Below are positions 52,642-60,735 of a DNA stretch of 64,000 nucleotides, piece after piece. The position numbers were made by a program, and so were the translations under genes. A model generated the notes under the pieces. It saw only the letters and a program-made list of their open reading frames with translations, was not told the origin of the DNA and made no database searches. The DNA is from Mesorhizobium caraganae (GTDB lineage Bacteria; Pseudomonadota; Alphaproteobacteria; Rhizobiales; Rhizobiaceae). How positions within the stretch are numbered: the first letter of the stretch is position 1; each line of letters opens with the position of its first letter. The stretch is from assembly GCF_016836705.1 (NCBI RefSeq), contig NZ_JAFCGY010000001.1:620001-684000 (forward strand), in the 5' to 3' direction.

Positions 52642-53154
52642 TTAACGGTTGGGCCGCACGAGTGTCCAGATCCAGCCGGCAAAGGTCAGCACCAGGAAGG
52701 GATAGCCGGCGGCGGGCAGCGGCGCCGAGGTCGGCAGCAAGGGCGCGCCCCACAGCACCATGCCGACCGTCACGACAAACAGGATGGCGGCGATGAGGCC
52801 GGTGAGCCGCATCCAGAGCGCAACGGTGTTCGACGCGCCGATCAGGACAAGCGCCGCCGCCCACAGCGAGATGCCGTCGACATAGGACGGCACGCTGGCC
52901 TCCAGCCCTGCCGCATTGCCGGCCAGCAGAAGGCTTTCGCCGGCAAGGAAGGTGAGAAACCCGGCCGCGACGAGGTCATTGCCCAGCCGTTGGTATTTCA
53001 TGGTGAGCAGCGCGGCGGCAACCACGAGTGCCACGCCGTCGATCGCCCAGAGCGTTTCGCGCAGTGGGGCGCTGGCCACGAAAGTGCCGGCCAGGCCGAA
53101 GGCGCCGCCGATGGCGAGGCCGATAGAGGCGACGGTGTCGAGGGTGGTGCGCAT
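52642..53154 (-). CDS. Four- to six-helix membrane protein, unknown
   Basis: 170 residues: hydrophobic segments at TVASIGLAIGGAFGLAGTFV, LWAIDGVALVVAAALLTMKY, LVAAGFLTFLAGESLLLAG, GISLWAAALVLIGASNTVAL, LTGLIAAILFVVTVGMVL and YPFLVLTFAGWIWTLV. Start 53154 (ATG) lies just inside a frame open to 53205. No conserved motif recognised. First gene of the three-membrane-protein set. Confidence 0.6.
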   Translation of the reverse strand: MRTTLDTVASIGLAIGGAFGLAGTFVASAPLRETLWAIDGVALVVAAALLTMKYQRLGNDLVAAGFLTFLAGESLLLAGNAAGLEASVPSYVDGISLWAAALVLIGASNTVALWMRLTGLIAAILFVVTVGMVLWGAPLLPTSAPLPAAGYPFLVLTFAGWIWTLVRPNR

Positions 53155-53656
53155 GTGATGGCTCCCCAAGCGGGGAGAGGATACCGCAGGGTGGGGTGAT
53201 CGCAAAGCTTGGCGATGGCCGCCTTACAATAAAAACGTCAGTAATGTGGACCTATGTTGCATTGCAATAGAATCATACCCCCTCGATGATGTTTGCTTTT
53301 TAGCAAACAAGAAGTATTGTTCGCCGAAGCGGGATCGCTTTGCGCTGAGTTATCCCCGCTGGGAGGAGTTGCGTAAGCGTTTGTATTTATTGTGGAAATC
53401 CCGAAACCATTAGCTTCCGTTGATGGTTTATTAGCCATGCCTTGACTCTCGGCATAGCTTAACCTCATCTTGAAGTCGTCCAGAATCAAGAAACCGCCGC
53501 AAAGCTGGCGAGCCGCGACGGTTTCAGAGTTCTAACCCGCACAAGATTGGACGTCAGGCGCGGGGTATGGCGTATTTGGTACACTGATGTTGAATCAGAA
53601 TAATCCGCCATGGTCAAGCCTGACGTTTGCTCACGCCAAACTAAGGAGCGACTCCA
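53155..53656. other. AT-richer intergenic region, no gene seen
   Basis: About 500 bp with no convincing frame. From 53220 the base composition becomes visibly AT-richer than the surroundings (runs such as AATAAAAACGTCAGTAATG), marking the left edge of the accessory patch that carries the DUF1508 remnant and the 465-residue gene. No integrase, tRNA or direct repeat was found at this edge. Confidence 0.5.
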
Positions 53657-53865
53657 ATGGCGCAACGTACTTACCCCTCGTACTGGTTGTACAAGGACAA
53701 TCGTGGTGAATGGCGTTGGACATATGAAGCTGCGAACGGCGAGACTATCTCCGTAAGCAGCGAAGGCTACAAGCGCCGGGTCGATGCCGAGCGCGGGTCG
53801 ACATCATGAAAGCGTCGACCAACAGCCTGGTTTGGTACCCGGCGAATCTCGAGAACGCCGCTTGA
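53657..53865 (+). pseudogene. DUF1508 (YegP-like) gene with a frameshift
   Basis: Start ATG after AAGGAG. Residues 1-47 match DUF1508 (YPSYWLYKDNRGEWRWTYEA, NGETISVSSEGYKRRVDAERG), then the frame hits TGA at 53807. One base appears lost at ~53797 (GCGGGTCGACATC): the other frame continues VDIMKASTNSLVWYPANLEN to TGA at 53863-53865, the normal family end. Intact DUF1508 proteins are small and stress-linked. A sequencing error is the alternative to true decay. Confidence 0.72.
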
Positions 53866-53928
53866 AGGCTCGGGGAGAGGCTGACCAACGCTTCTCCCCG
53901 CACCAAAGCATCCCTGGGAAGAACGTGC

Positions 53929-55326
53929 ATGCCGAAATCTTCGATAGCGTCTGTTGGATTTGAGTGCGCAAGCTCGTCCGTTGAATATATCCCTTTTGGG
54001 AGCAGCGCATCCCTTCTAGACTTCGACATAACTATGTTTAGACCTCAGATTGACTCGCACATTAGTTACCGTGAAACCTACAACGGAAAACCTTGCCTTG
54101 ACGACGATAGGTCATTTGCACTTCGGCGATACATGGATCATTGGCGTCGCGAGATTCTGGATTCGGTCAACGGCGGGAAGACGGTCATCGTTTTTATGAC
54201 CGACCTTATCTATTTATCCATTGCCACAGGAGAGAAGACCTATTCGGGATCAGGACGTAATTCCCGAGTTACGAGGATTGTAACTGACTACGACAACTAC
54301 CGATTCTTGCCTTATTCACTCAAACTTACACCGAGCATCGGTCGTGGCATGGCGCTTTCGGTTGAGAAATCGGAGCCGCTTGTTGAGTATTGGAATGAGT
54401 TTGGCGAAGCCTCAACGTACAAAATCATCATAAATGACGCTGGGTCTCCAGGACACATCTTAACGCGAAATGGCAACAAGCCAGTGGGCCTATTACTTAG
54501 GTCGAAAGTTAGCAATGGCGCACTCGTGCTATTGCCGGATTTGGATGTTGACGCCGAAGAATTTACGACCGCAGGGAAAGGCAATCAAACGCTATGGTCT
54601 AAAGAGGGTCAAAGATTTTTTTCTGCATTGGTGAGCGCGGCTGTCTCAATCGACAAGGCGATCAAAAGCTCCGGAGAGGTTACGCCGGAGCCGAGTTGGT
54701 CTGCGACCGCAAGGTTCAAGCTGAAGGCTGAAATTGAGATTGAAGGCAGGCTTTCGGCTCTGAATGCCGAGCTTGACCGTATCAATGGAGAGACTAGTGA
54801 CCTGAAGGCACGCCTTTCGGATGTCTCCTTGCTCAGAGGTTTGCTGTATGAGAAAGGTCCTCAGTTGGAGAAAGCCATAATCAAGTCCTTGCGTCTTCTT
54901 GGCTATTCTGCAGAGCACTCAAACATAGACAATATCGAACTTGACGTTGTTTTTGCTTCTGACGATGGCCGTTTGATTGGGGAAGCAGAAGGCAAGGATA
55001 GCAAACCCATCAACATCACTAAACTGCGGCAGTTGGCTCTGAATGTTCACGAAGATTTCGAGAGGGAAGACGTCAAAAAGATCGCAAAGGGAGTCCTGTT
55101 CGGCAATGGTTATCGACTGTTGCCGATCGAGGAGAGAGAGGAGCCGTTCACTGACAAATGCTTGAGCGCTTCGACAGCTAGTTCAACAGCGTTGGTTAGC
55201 ACACCAGACTTATTTTTGGTTGCACAGTATCTGAGCGACAATGCAGATTCGGATTTTGCCAAGAAGTGCAGGCTGGCAATTAGCTCAACCGTGGGCCGTG
55301 TATGTTTCCCGCCTGTCCCCAAATAG
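53929..55326 (+). CDS. Unrecognised protein with nuclease-like C-terminal domain
   Basis: 465 residues, AT-richer than flanking genes. Residues ~30-250: alpha/beta region with CLDDDRSFALRRYMDHWRRE and KTVIVFMTDLIYLSI, then VGLLLRSKVSNGALVLLPDL. Residues ~262-300: coiled coil EIEGRLSALNAELDRINGE. Residues ~303-400: helix KGPQLEKAIIKSLRLLGYSA, strand NIELDVVFAS (D339), then RLIGEAEGKDSKPINITKL with E354-x-K356: the spacing of a PD-(D/E)xK nuclease core. Start after GGGAAGAA. Could be a single-gene defence or repair factor. Nothing proves activity, and I do not recall a name for the family. Confidence 0.65.
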   Translation: MPKSSIASVGFECASSSVEYIPFGSSASLLDFDITMFRPQIDSHISYRETYNGKPCLDDDRSFALRRYMDHWRREILDSVNGGKTVIVFMTDLIYLSIATGEKTYSGSGRNSRVTRIVTDYDNYRFLPYSLKLTPSIGRGMALSVEKSEPLVEYWNEFGEASTYKIIINDAGSPGHILTRNGNKPVGLLLRSKVSNGALVLLPDLDVDAEEFTTAGKGNQTLWSKEGQRFFSALVSAAVSIDKAIKSSGEVTPEPSWSATARFKLKAEIEIEGRLSALNAELDRINGETSDLKARLSDVSLLRGLLYEKGPQLEKAIIKSLRLLGYSAEHSNIDNIELDVVFASDDGRLIGEAEGKDSKPINITKLRQLALNVHEDFEREDVKKIAKGVLFGNGYRLLPIEEREEPFTDKCLSASTASSTALVSTPDLFLVAQYLSDNADSDFAKKCRLAISSTVGRVCFPPVPK

Positions 55327-55456
55327 CGGACGCCAACCGAATCACCGCACTGCCGCAACCCCCGGGGTGGGACCCGCTGCCTCCGGCAGCTCCCACCCGG
55401 ACTTGCACTCGCATCGACCCACCGGGTCGATGCGTCCGGCCTGAAGGCCGGACCGC

Positions 55457-57262
55457 TTAGTCCCCCATCTTCAAGGCCTGAATAAAAGCCTCCTGCGGAA
55501 TATCGACCTTCCCAAATTGCCGCATCCGCTTCTTGCCCTCTTTCTGCTTGTCGAGCAGCTTGCGTTTGCGGCTCACGTCGCCGCCGTAGCACTTGGCGGT
55601 CACGTCCTTGCGCAGCGCCGAGATGGTTTCGCGGGCGATGACCTTGCCGCCGATCGCGGCCTGGATCGGGATCTTGAACAGGTGGTGCGGGATCAGCTCT
55701 TTCAGCTTCTCGCACATCTGGCGGCCGCGCTTTTCCGCCGCCGTGCGGTGGACCAGCATGGACAGCGCGTCGACCGGCTCTTCATTGACCAGGATCGACA
55801 TTTTTACCAGGTCGCCTTCCTTGTAGTCGGTGAGGTGATAGTCGAAGGAGGCGTAGCCCTTGGAGATCGACTTCAGCCGGTCGTAGAAATCGAAGACGAC
55901 TTCGTTTAGCGGCAGATCGTAGGTCAGCATGGCGCGTTTGCCCACATAGGACAGGTCGGCCTGGATGCCGCGCCGGTCCTGGCAGAGCTTCAGGATACCG
56001 CCGAGATAGTCGTCGGGCGTCAGGATGGTGGCGCGGATCCACGGCTCCTCGATGGCCGAGATCTTCACCACGTCGGGCATGTCGGCCGGGTTGTGCAATT
56101 CCTTGACCGAGCCGTCATTGAGCAGCAGCCGGTAGACGACGCTGGGCGCGGTCGCGATCAGGTCGAGGTTGAACTCGCGCTCCAGCCGCTCCTGGATGAT
56201 TTCCAGATGCAAGAGGCCCAGGAAGCCGCAGCGATAGCCGAAGCCGAGCGCGGCGGAGGTTTCCATTTCGTAGGAGAAGGACGCGTCGTTGAGGCGCAGC
56301 TTGCCGACGGCGGCGCGCAGATCCTCGAAATCGGCGGCGTCGACCGGGAACAGGCCGCAGAACACCACCGGCTGCGCCGGCTTGAAGCCGGGCAGGGCAT
56401 GCGCGGTGGCGCGCTTGTCCTCGGTGATGGTGTCGCCGACGCGGGTGTCGGCCACTTCCTTGATCGAGCCGGTGAAGAAGCCGAACTCGCCGGGGCCGAG
56501 CTCGTCGACATTGATGCGGGCCGGCGTGAACACACCGGTGCGCTCGACCAGATATTTGGCGCCGGTGCCCATCATGCGGATGGTCTGGCCCTTCTTCAGC
56601 ACGCCATCGATGATGCGCACCAGCACGATGACGCCGAGATAGGCGTCGTACCAGCTGTCGACCAGCATGGCCTTGAGCGGCGCCGTGGCGTCGCCTTCGC
56701 GCGGCGGCGGCAATTGGTGAACGATGGCTTCCAGCACATCGGGAATGCCAAGGCCGGTCTTGGCCGAGATCAGCACCGCGTTGGAGGCGTCGATGCCGAT
56801 CACCTCCTCGACCTGTTCGCGGATGCGCTCGGGCTCGGCGGCCGGCAGGTCGACCTTGTTCAGCACCACGACGATCTCGTGGTTGTTGTCGATGGCCTGG
56901 TAGACATTGGCCAGCGTCTGCGCCTCGACGCCTTGCGAGGCGTCGACGACCAGCAGCGAGCCCTCGCAGGCGGCGAGCGACCGCGACACTTCATAGGCGA
57001 AGTCGACGTGTCCGGGCGTGTCGATCAGGTTGAGGATATAGTCCTCGCCATTGTTGGCGCGGTATTTCAGCCGCACCGTCTGTGCCTTGATGGTGATGCC
57101 GCGCTCGCGCTCGATGTCCATCGAGTCCAGCACCTGCTCCTTCATGTCGCGCAGCTCCAGCCCGCCGGTGGACTGGATCAGCCGGTCGGCAAGCGTGGAT
57201 TTGCCATGGTCGATATGGGCGACGATGGAGAAATTGCGGATGTGGTCGAGAGGCGTGCTCAT
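55457..57262 (-). CDS. lepA: Elongation factor 4 (LepA)
   Basis: 601 residues. G1 [15 protein letters not shown]2 [12 protein letters not shown]3 DTPGHVDF, G4 NKVDLP, G5 SAKTG; LepA C-terminal domain ends with [20 protein letters not shown] and [10 protein letters not shown]. Ribosomal GTPase that back-translocates stalled ribosomes at the membrane. Start at [18 protein letters not shown]. The 130-bp gap to the nuclease-like gene holds GC-rich near-palindromes; upstream is element M4. Confidence 0.96.
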   Translation of the reverse strand: MSTPLDHIRNFSIVAHIDHGKSTLADRLIQSTGGLELRDMKEQVLDSMDIERERGITIKAQTVRLKYRANNGEDYILNLIDTPGHVDFAYEVSRSLAACEGSLLVVDASQGVEAQTLANVYQAIDNNHEIVVVLNKVDLPAAEPERIREQVEEVIGIDASNAVLISAKTGLGIPDVLEAIVHQLPPPREGDATAPLKAMLVDSWYDAYLGVIVLVRIIDGVLKKGQTIRMMGTGAKYLVERTGVFTPARINVDELGPGEFGFFTGSIKEVADTRVGDTITEDKRATAHALPGFKPAQPVVFCGLFPVDAADFEDLRAAVGKLRLNDASFSYEMETSAALGFGYRCGFLGLLHLEIIQERLEREFNLDLIATAPSVVYRLLLNDGSVKELHNPADMPDVVKISAIEEPWIRATILTPDDYLGGILKLCQDRRGIQADLSYVGKRAMLTYDLPLNEVVFDFYDRLKSISKGYASFDYHLTDYKEGDLVKMSILVNEEPVDALSMLVHRTAAEKRGRQMCEKLKELIPHHLFKIPIQAAIGGKVIARETISALRKDVTAKCYGGDVSRKRKLLDKQKEGKKRMRQFGKVDIPQEAFIQALKMGD

Positions 57263-57358
57263 GGCGCGCGCTTTAGCAGGGGCTGTAAGCAGGGGCAAGC
57301 GGGGGTGGGTTTGCAGAGCAACGCTGCCGGGAATGAAGCCGCAATGACCAATGTCTGC

Positions 57359-57541
57359 GCTGCCCCTCATTGTCCTGCCGGACATTTCTCCCCGTATAGT
57401 GACGGGGAGAAAGGGCCTGACCGCAGCCGCGGCGCTCTTCTTGTTGCAACATTGGCGATTGGCGAAACCGGCGATGACAGCGTCCCTCTCCCCGTCACTC
57501 TACGGGGAGAGGATGCCGGCAGGCAGGTGAGGGGCAGCGCC
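57359..57541. repeat. Composite element M4: inverted B repeats with core
   Basis: B repeat forward (57359-57413, hairpin TCTCCCCGTATAGTGACGGG), core GCAACATTGGCGATTGGCGA (57445-57464) with AACCGGCGATGACAGCG after it, and B inverted (57484-57541). 183 bp, between divergent lepA and the DUF1223 gene. Core matches M1-M3, arms match M3. Confidence 0.8.
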
Positions 57542-57667
57542 AACGCCCGGAACATGTGTCGTCCTGCATGGCACACATCACAAACCGGTGAGCGATGTAA
57601 CGAAGCCTCGGGCGGCTGCGAAGTGGGTGATGACCGGCGCATCCCAGCGCCCCACGGAGCAAGCCAA

Positions 57668-58360
57668 ATGTCTACAAAACTTATCGCCTTGTCCGGCCTC
57701 CTCGCAGCATCGCTGTTGTCGTCGATCGGCACAGCCTTCGCCCAGCCGCTCACCGTGGTCGAATTGTTCACCAGCCAGGGCTGCTCGTCCTGCCCGCCGG
57801 CCAATGCCAATCTGATCAAGGTCAAGGACCAGCCGGGCGTGCTGGCGCTGTCGTTCAACGTTACCTATTGGGATTATCTCGGCTGGAAGGACACGTTCGG
57901 CCGCGAGGAATTCACGCAGCGCCAGGTGCGCTATGAGCCGTCGCTCGGCCGCTCCGGCCCGTTCACGCCGCAGGTCGTGGTCAATGGCGGCGCCGATGCG
58001 GTGGGCGCGGCGCCCGGCGAGATCGAGCAGCTGATTTCCTCGAGCGGCCACGCTAAGGGACCGTCGCTGTCGCTCGACGGCGGCAAGATCAGCATCGGCG
58101 CCGGTTCCGCACCCGACGGCAAGGCCGATGTCTGGCTGGTCCGTTACAACAAGGGCGTCATCGAGGTGCCGGTGGCGCGCGGCGAGAACACTGGCCGCAC
58201 CCTGCCGCACGCCAATGTCGTGCACTCGCTGGAGAAACTCGGCAGCTGGAGCGGTGACGCCACCTCTCTGCCGCTGCCGGCGGCGTCCGGTGGCTTGAGC
58301 ACGGCGGTGCTGGTGCAGACCCCCGGCGGCGGGCCGATCCTGGCAGCAGTCGCCGACTGA
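57668..58360 (+). CDS. DUF1223 secreted thioredoxin-like protein
   Basis: 230 residues. Signal peptide (LIALSGLLAASLLSSIGTAF, cleavage near 25). Thioredoxin-like N-part: VVELFTSQGCSSCPPANANL has the CSSC redox motif; conserved YWDYLGWKDTFGREEFTQRQ, YTPQ-like GPFTPQVVVNG follows. GGAGC ribosome site. Periplasmic redox role likely but unproven. Followed on the same strand by the repeat protein and msrA. Confidence 0.88.
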   Translation: MSTKLIALSGLLAASLLSSIGTAFAQPLTVVELFTSQGCSSCPPANANLIKVKDQPGVLALSFNVTYWDYLGWKDTFGREEFTQRQVRYEPSLGRSGPFTPQVVVNGGADAVGAAPGEIEQLISSSGHAKGPSLSLDGGKISIGAGSAPDGKADVWLVRYNKGVIEVPVARGENTGRTLPHANVVHSLEKLGSWSGDATSLPLPAASGGLSTAVLVQTPGGGPILAAVAD

Positions 58361-58439
58361 TTTTCTTTTCCACCCCAACGCCGCAACAGCGGCACAACCG
58401 GGCTCGCTTCCGCGCGCCCTCATCTGAGAGGAAATACAA

Positions 58440-58697
58440 ATGACCAAGACCCTGACGGCGCTCGCCTTTGCGCTTTCGATGACGGCCTTCGCCGCCGGCG
58501 CCCGCGCCGAAGACGCCATGAAGCCGGCCGATCCGATGGCCACCGAGGCGATGAAGCCGGCGGACGCCATGAAGCCAGCCGATCCGATGGCGACGAATGC
58601 GATGAAGCCAGCCGCCGACGCCATGAAGCCGGCCGATGCCATGAAACCCGCAACGGACGCGATGAAGCCGGCGGACGCGATGGCGCCCGCGCAATAA
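58440..58697 (+). CDS. Secreted Met-Lys-Pro-Ala-Asp repeat protein
   Basis: 85 residues. Signal peptide (LTALAFALSMTAFAAGARAE), then nothing but repeats of the unit AMKPAD with variants PMATEAMKPAD and PATDAMKPAD, ~7 copies. The repeated Met-Lys-Pro-Ala-Asp pattern recalls but does not equal the MxKDx pentapeptide repeat family. GAGAGGAAA ribosome site. Possibly a metal-binding, oxidant-scavenging (methionine-rich) or spacer protein; msrA lies next to it. Confidence 0.75.
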   Translation: MTKTLTALAFALSMTAFAAGARAEDAMKPADPMATEAMKPADAMKPADPMATNAMKPAADAMKPADAMKPATDAMKPADAMAPAQ

Positions 58698-58808
58698 GGC
58701 TTGAACCCGTGGGCCCGGCCGTATGGCGGCCGGGCGGCGCACGGCAATTTGAGAAACCAGACGGGACGATCTGTCGTATAGTCGTCGCCACCATCAAGGA
58801 GATCAGAC

Positions 58809-59534
58809 ATGACCGGCATTGCAAAGACGAGAACGCCGATCTTCAAGAGCGCGCTTGCCGCACTCATCGTCGCCGCGGCGGCGGCTGCCTTCTGGCAGAG
58901 CCCGGCGCGCTCGGCCGAGGACGCGGTGGTGATCCCGCCGCCGGCAATGGACGAAAAGGCCGCCAGCGGCAGCGAGAAGGCGATCTTCGCCGGCGGCTGC
59001 TTCTGGGGCGTGCAGGGCGTGTTCCAGCACGTCAAGGGCGTGACCAAGGCCGTCTCCGGCTACACCGGCGGCGCCAAGGATGACGCCGTCTACGAAACGG
59101 TGGGCAGCGGCCGCACCGGCCATGCCGAATCGGTCGAGATCACCTACGATCCGTCCAAGGTGACCTACGGCCAGCTGCTGCAGGTCTATTTTTCGGTCGC
59201 CCACAACCCGACGCAGCTGAACTACCAGGGCCCGGACTCGGGCACCCAGTACCGCTCGACGATCTTTGCCGAGAACAGTGAGCAGCAGAAGATAGCCCAG
59301 AGCTACATCGCCCAGCTCGACAAGGCCAAGGTGTTTCCCAAGCCGATCGTCACCACGCTGGAAACGGGCAAGACCTTCTATCCGGCCGAGGAGTACCACC
59401 AGGACTTCCTGACGCTGAACCCGACCTACCCCTACATCGTCTACAACGACCTGCCCAAGGTGGCGAATTTGAAGTCGCTGTTCCCGGCGCTGTACAGCGA
59501 CAAGCCGGTGCTGGTGCTGGCGGGGAAGAGCTGA
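58809..59534 (+). CDS. msrA: Peptide methionine sulfoxide reductase MsrA, exported
   Basis: 241 residues. N-terminal signal-like segment (FKSALAALIVAAAAAAFWQS, cleavage near 36), then the MsrA core: AGGCFWGVQGVFQ with catalytic Cys64, VSGYTGG, GRTGHAESVEITYDP, DSGTQYRSTIF, EEYHQDF. Reduces methionine-S-sulfoxide in the periplasm if exported, an uncommon location for MsrA. The neighbouring Met-rich repeat protein is a natural client. Confidence 0.9.
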   Translation: MTGIAKTRTPIFKSALAALIVAAAAAAFWQSPARSAEDAVVIPPPAMDEKAASGSEKAIFAGGCFWGVQGVFQHVKGVTKAVSGYTGGAKDDAVYETVGSGRTGHAESVEITYDPSKVTYGQLLQVYFSVAHNPTQLNYQGPDSGTQYRSTIFAENSEQQKIAQSYIAQLDKAKVFPKPIVTTLETGKTFYPAEEYHQDFLTLNPTYPYIVYNDLPKVANLKSLFPALYSDKPVLVLAGKS

Positions 59535-59544
59535 TGGGTTCTGG

Positions 59545-59600
59545 GCCTTCTCCCCGTCACTATACGGGGAGAAGGTGCCGGCAGGCGGATGAGGGGCGGC
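59545..59600. repeat. Palindromic repeat B, inverted orientation
   Basis: CCTTCTCCCCGTCACTATAC, GGGGAGAAGGTGCCGGCAGG, CGGATGAGGGGCGGC. It starts 11 bp past the msrA stop. With the copy at 59649 it forms an outward-facing pair, unlike M3 and M4. Confidence 0.75.
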
Positions 59601-59648
59601 ACTGACATCGAGATGTGACGGGCCACACGTTTCTGCTTGACAGGTTTG

Positions 59649-59720
59649 CGCTGCCCCTCATTGCCCTGCCGGGCATTTCTCCCCGTATAGTGACGGGGAG
59701 AAAGGCGCTGTCATCGACGT
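59649..59720. repeat. Palindromic repeat B, forward orientation plus core edge
   Basis: GCGCTGCCCCTCATTGCCCT, GCCGGGCATTTCTCCCCGTA, TAGTGACGGGGAGAAAG, then GCGCTGTCATCGACGTT, part of the core seen in M4. It reaches the cydB stop directly, so a truncated composite element ends this operon. Confidence 0.72.
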
Positions 59721-60725
59721 TCAATCATACGTCAAATCCGTCGCCTTCCCCCCAAACACGCGATACGCATAGAACGAATAGAAAATAATCACCGGCAGCA
59801 CGACCACCGTGCCGGCGAGGATGATGGCGAGGCTTTCCGTCGCTGACGCCGCCTGCCAGATGGTCAGCTTATCGGGCACCACGAAGGGGTAGAACGACCA
59901 CGCAAGCCCGGCAAAGCCGAGGGCAAAGATGGCGGCCAGCGTCAGGAACGGCCGGAGCGCATGGCGGTCGTCGGGTTTGGGCAGATGGAAGGTCTGCCGC
60001 CACAGCCACAGGAACAGCAGCGCCGACAGGATCGGCAGCGGCGACAGATAGAGCATTTCCGGCCAGACGAACCATTTGGCGAAAATGCGCGGGCTGGCGA
60101 AGGGTGTGGCCAGCGACACCGCCGCCATGCCGAGCGCGGTCAGCACAAGGGTTGTGCGCAGCCAGCGCACCGCCTTCCTCTGCAACTCGCCCTCGGTCTT
60201 GTAGATCACCCAGGCGGCGCCCATCGCGGCATAGGCGGCCGATAGGCAAAGCGCCACCAGCGCGCCGAAGGCGATGCCGCCAAGGCCGACATCGAGGCCC
60301 AGCACATAGACGCCCAGCATATAGCCCTGCGCCAGCGAGGCGATGATGGAGCCGAGGAAGAAGATGCGATTCCAGCGATGCTTCTTTCCAGACGGCACTT
60401 TGGCGCGGAAGTCGAAGGCGACGCCGCGCAGGATGAGGCCGACCAGCAGCACGAAGACCGGAATGTAGAGGGCGGTCAGGATGACGCCATGCGCCATCGG
60501 GAAGGCGACCAGCAGCAGCCCGACGGCCAGCACCAGCCAGGTCTCGTTGGCATCCCAGAACGGGCCTATTGCCGCGATCATCGTGTCCTGCTCGGCATCT
60601 TCGGCGACCGAGAACAGGATGCCGATGCCGAGATCGAAACCGTCGAGGATGACGTAGATCAGGATGGCGAGGCCCATCAGGCCGGCGAAGATCAGGGGGA
60701 GCGCGGTTGGCCAGTCGAAGGTCAT
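59721..60725 (-). CDS. cydB: Cytochrome bd-type (CIO) quinol oxidase subunit II
   Basis: 334 residues, eight to nine membrane helices: PLIFAGLMGLAILIYVILDGFDLGIGILF start, with DGFDLG conserved; IGPFWDANETWLVLAVG; RILLGSI-like FFLGSIIASLAQGYM; YRVFGGK end. Subunit II of the terminal oxidase that passes electrons from ubiquinol to oxygen. 10 bp after cydA on the same strand. No CydX-like small subunit or cydDC genes are visible nearby. Confidence 0.92.
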   Translation of the reverse strand: MTFDWPTALPLIFAGLMGLAILIYVILDGFDLGIGILFSVAEDAEQDTMIAAIGPFWDANETWLVLAVGLLLVAFPMAHGVILTALYIPVFVLLVGLILRGVAFDFRAKVPSGKKHRWNRIFFLGSIIASLAQGYMLGVYVLGLDVGLGGIAFGALVALCLSAAYAAMGAAWVIYKTEGELQRKAVRWLRTTLVLTALGMAAVSLATPFASPRIFAKWFVWPEMLYLSPLPILSALLFLWLWRQTFHLPKPDDRHALRPFLTLAAIFALGFAGLAWSFYPFVVPDKLTIWQAASATESLAIILAGTVVVLPVIIFYSFYAYRVFGGKATDLTYD

Positions 60726-60735
60726 TTTTCTCTCC

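Noticed and set aside
53238..53489. 83-codon minus-strand frame in the AT-rich gap
   Set aside because: Needs a TTG start, has poor ribosome sites and no domain.
53745..54029. 94-codon minus-strand frame overlapping the DUF1508 remnant and the 465-residue gene
   Set aside because: Covers the start of a better gene and lies antisense to recognisable DUF1508 residues.
53155..55440. Integrative element or prophage
   Set aside because: No integrase, att-type direct repeats, tRNA edge or phage genes; only a composition shift and one gene plus one remnant.
56093..57667. Upstream extension of the DUF1223 frame through the antisense of lepA and element M4
   Set aside because: The real gene starts at 57668 with a signal peptide and ribosome site; upstream sequence is lepA antisense and repeat.
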